64,000 nt of DNA, taken from assembly GCA_017462035.1 (NCBI GenBank), contig JAFTRY010000025.1:82132-146131 (forward strand), written 5' to 3'. Below the pieces are notes generated by a model. That model was not told the DNA's origin, did not search any database, and saw only the letters and a list, made by a program, of their open reading frames with translations. Positions 62,785 through 64,000 of the stretch are shown piece after piece; the stretch's first letter is position 1; every line of letters begins with the position of its first letter. Both the position numbers and the translations under genes were made by a program. The stretch comes from Clostridia bacterium (GTDB taxonomy: Bacteria > Bacillota > Clostridia > Oscillospirales > CAG-272).

Positions 62785-63708
62785 CTACTTCTTTTTGAAA
62801 TTCTCATCATATGTGCTAGGGTCAACCACTTTTATGTGCGCCTTGTATCCGTCCCAAGTTCTCGGTGACATTTCTTTTGAGAACGCCTCGAAGTTTGCAA
62901 GCTCCCTCTCGGTGTGGTAGACCGCATATTCGATGGTTTCAAAGTATCCAAGGAAGTCCTGCATTACGTTGTGGAACACCTTTGCCACAATCTCTGGAGG
63001 ATTACGGAAAGCACCGCAGCCAAATGCGCCCAAAATAAGCACTTCATTTCCGTTGGCAACCGCTACCTCGAATATTCTACGAACGCGCGACGTGAGCAGT
63101 TTTTCAAGCTCTGTGGCGCTTATTTTTGCCGCCGTGGTGCCCGCGTTGGGATTCATAGCATTGCTAGGACGCTCACGCAGATTCGGCGCGGCGCAAGTGA
63201 GAATGTTGACATTCCACCAGTCCGCTTTCGGCAAAGGCTCAGGAAAGTTTGTATCGCTCTTGAACACGCATACATCGGGAGTATAGATGCAATCGTTATT
63301 ATAAAGCGGATTGTTCGCTTTTCTGTGAGGCATGTAAAATGCATCCCACATTGCCGAGGTGTTCAAACAAGGATACAATGTGGTACAGCGGCAGATGCAC
63401 TCTTCCTGTGCGGATGAACCGTTGACAACTCCACCGCCGGGATTGCTTGCCGATGCAAAGTTCAGAACACAGACCTTTTTGCCTTGCTTTGCATAAGGCT
63501 CGGCTGCTTCAAGTGAGCGTTTGCCACTGACTACTATTTTGGCTCTCGTTTGTGCTTGCGCCGTGGGGACAGCAACCTTTGCAGATTCTGCAATAAAGCA
63601 TTGCGCCTGAATGGATGCGTTCACCGCAGCCATTAACGTTGGCTCGGTTTTATACTGTTTTTCTGTGTCGCTAAATATTTGTGCGTTTTTAGTTCTTCTG
63701 TCAATCAT
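62785..63708 (-). CDS. Bacterial-type poly(ADP-ribose) glycohydrolase-like protein (TIGR02452 family)
   Basis: 307-residue macrodomain-like protein. Seen: VCVLNFASASNPGGGVVNGSSAQEECICRCTTLYPCL, with the GGG-x7-QEE pattern of bacterial-type PARG and the catalytic Glu pair; YTPDVCVFK; VNILTCAAPNLRE; and LILGAFGCGAFRNPPEIVAKVF at the end. It should remove ADP-ribose chains or O-acetyl groups. The start lies one base after the stop of the SHOCT-domain gene, in one operon; ribosome site weak. Confidence 0.88.
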   Translation of the reverse strand: MIDRRTKNAQIFSDTEKQYKTEPTLMAAVNASIQAQCFIAESAKVAVPTAQAQTRAKIVVSGKRSLEAAEPYAKQGKKVCVLNFASASNPGGGVVNGSSAQEECICRCTTLYPCLNTSAMWDAFYMPHRKANNPLYNNDCIYTPDVCVFKSDTNFPEPLPKADWWNVNILTCAAPNLRERPSNAMNPNAGTTAAKISATELEKLLTSRVRRIFEVAVANGNEVLILGAFGCGAFRNPPEIVAKVFHNVMQDFLGYFETIEYAVYHTERELANFEAFSKEMSPRTWDGYKAHIKVVDPSTYDENFKKK

Positions 63709-63709
63709 A

Positions 63710-64000
63710 TTATTTTTCTACGTAATTTTGGAGAATGATGCTCTTTATTTCGTTGTACTCTTGTTCTGTAATTTCACCATTATCGAACTGTGCCTTTAAC
63801 GAAATTAAACGTTGTTCAGCACTGTATGAAGCATAGCTGACAGGCTCAGCGACTGGTGGCGTTTGCGTTTTGACAAAGCGAATTAAATAAAGCAATACAA
63901 TCGCCCAATGGAGAACAGAAATAATTGCGGGCATAATTGATGTTGCGTAGAAAACGCCATAGCGAGTGGTGCTTACAATGTTGGCGATAAATGCAACCAA
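63710..64000 (-). CDS. Membrane protein with C-terminal SHOCT domain (5' end outside the window)
   Basis: The frame is open to the window edge; 96 residues are visible. Two hydrophobic segments (about 1-25 and 25-42) are followed by a linker and a SHOCT domain at the end (LISLKAQFDNGEITEQEYNEIKSIIL), a short module at the end of many membrane or signalling proteins. Co-transcribed with the PARG-like gene. Function unknown. Confidence 0.72.
   Translation of the reverse strand: MVAFIANIVSTTRYGVFYATSIMPAIISVLHWAIVLLYLIRFVKTQTPPVAEPVSYASYSAEQRLISLKAQFDNGEITEQEYNEIKSIILQNYVEK

Overview
The window looks like chromosomal DNA of a Gram-positive, mid-GC anaerobic member of the Clostridia, most like gut Oscillospirales or Christensenellales. 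The evidence is the Firmicutes-type gene order dnaA-dnaN-recF-remB-gyrB-gyrA (all on the minus strand, 38.2-47.6 kb), a T-box in front of thrS, consensus sigma-A promoters with 17-bp spacers, SLH-domain and lipoprotein surface proteins, DUF1292 and DUF2752 genes, and intergenic DNA full of short hairpin repeats. Species-level identity cannot be read from the sequence.

Layout. 1-2.1 kb: end of a membrane protein gene, rarA and a GtrA-family gene. 2.3-8.9 kb: a 6.6-kb integrated element in the 3' end of tRNA-Ser(GCT), bounded by a 24-bp direct repeat. It carries a truncated tyrosine integrase, an excisionase-like protein, a HigBA-type toxin-antitoxin pair, an XRE repressor with a divergent operator region, and a two-gene cargo operon (a DUF4209/HEPN-like protein with a frameshift, plus an unknown partner). 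9.3-22.5 kb: a broken secreted nuclease, then an AraC regulator divergent from a seven-gene oxidoreductase/isomerase operon (11.5-19.2 kb), then a TM-helix channel-like protein, an esterase, an Asn-rich mini-protein and a SLOG protein. 22.5-28 kb: tRNA-Ala(GGC), a pseudouridine synthase, the KDG kinase/KDPG aldolase pair and a U32 peptidase. 28-32.1 kb: a repeat-rich zone with a secreted protein and a 46-residue peptide gene, and two genes cut short next to repeats (an ATPase and an EcoRI-like methylase). 32-38 kb: MATE transporter, HemW, DUF1292, SLH protein, lipoprotein.

38-48 kb holds the replication-initiation cluster. The 590-bp dnaN-dnaA spacer contains many copies or near copies of TTTTCCAYA, not the usual TTATCCACA. 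The base-reading helix of DnaA domain IV is changed too (RDYAT where RDHTT is usual). One box lies between the -35 and -10 of the dnaA promoter. A second, denser cluster (six exact copies in 180 bp) lies at 59.19-59.37 kb between a pseudouridine synthase gene and mgtE, and could be part of the origin or a DnaA-titration locus.

48-64 kb holds housekeeping genes (antiporter, shikimate kinase, thrS with T-box, glyA, murA, a second pseudouridine synthase, mgtE with a leader containing a small ORF and two hairpins), a methylglyoxal-synthase-like protein lacking key catalytic residues, more tandem and dispersed repeats, a frameshifted EamA transporter, and a bacterial-type PARG next to a SHOCT-domain membrane protein.

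The parts most worth following are the altered DnaA/DnaA-box pair with its second box cluster, the uncharacterised seven-gene catabolic operon, the mgtE leader, the HEPN-like cargo of the tRNA-Ser element, and the 44-bp and 195-bp repeat families.
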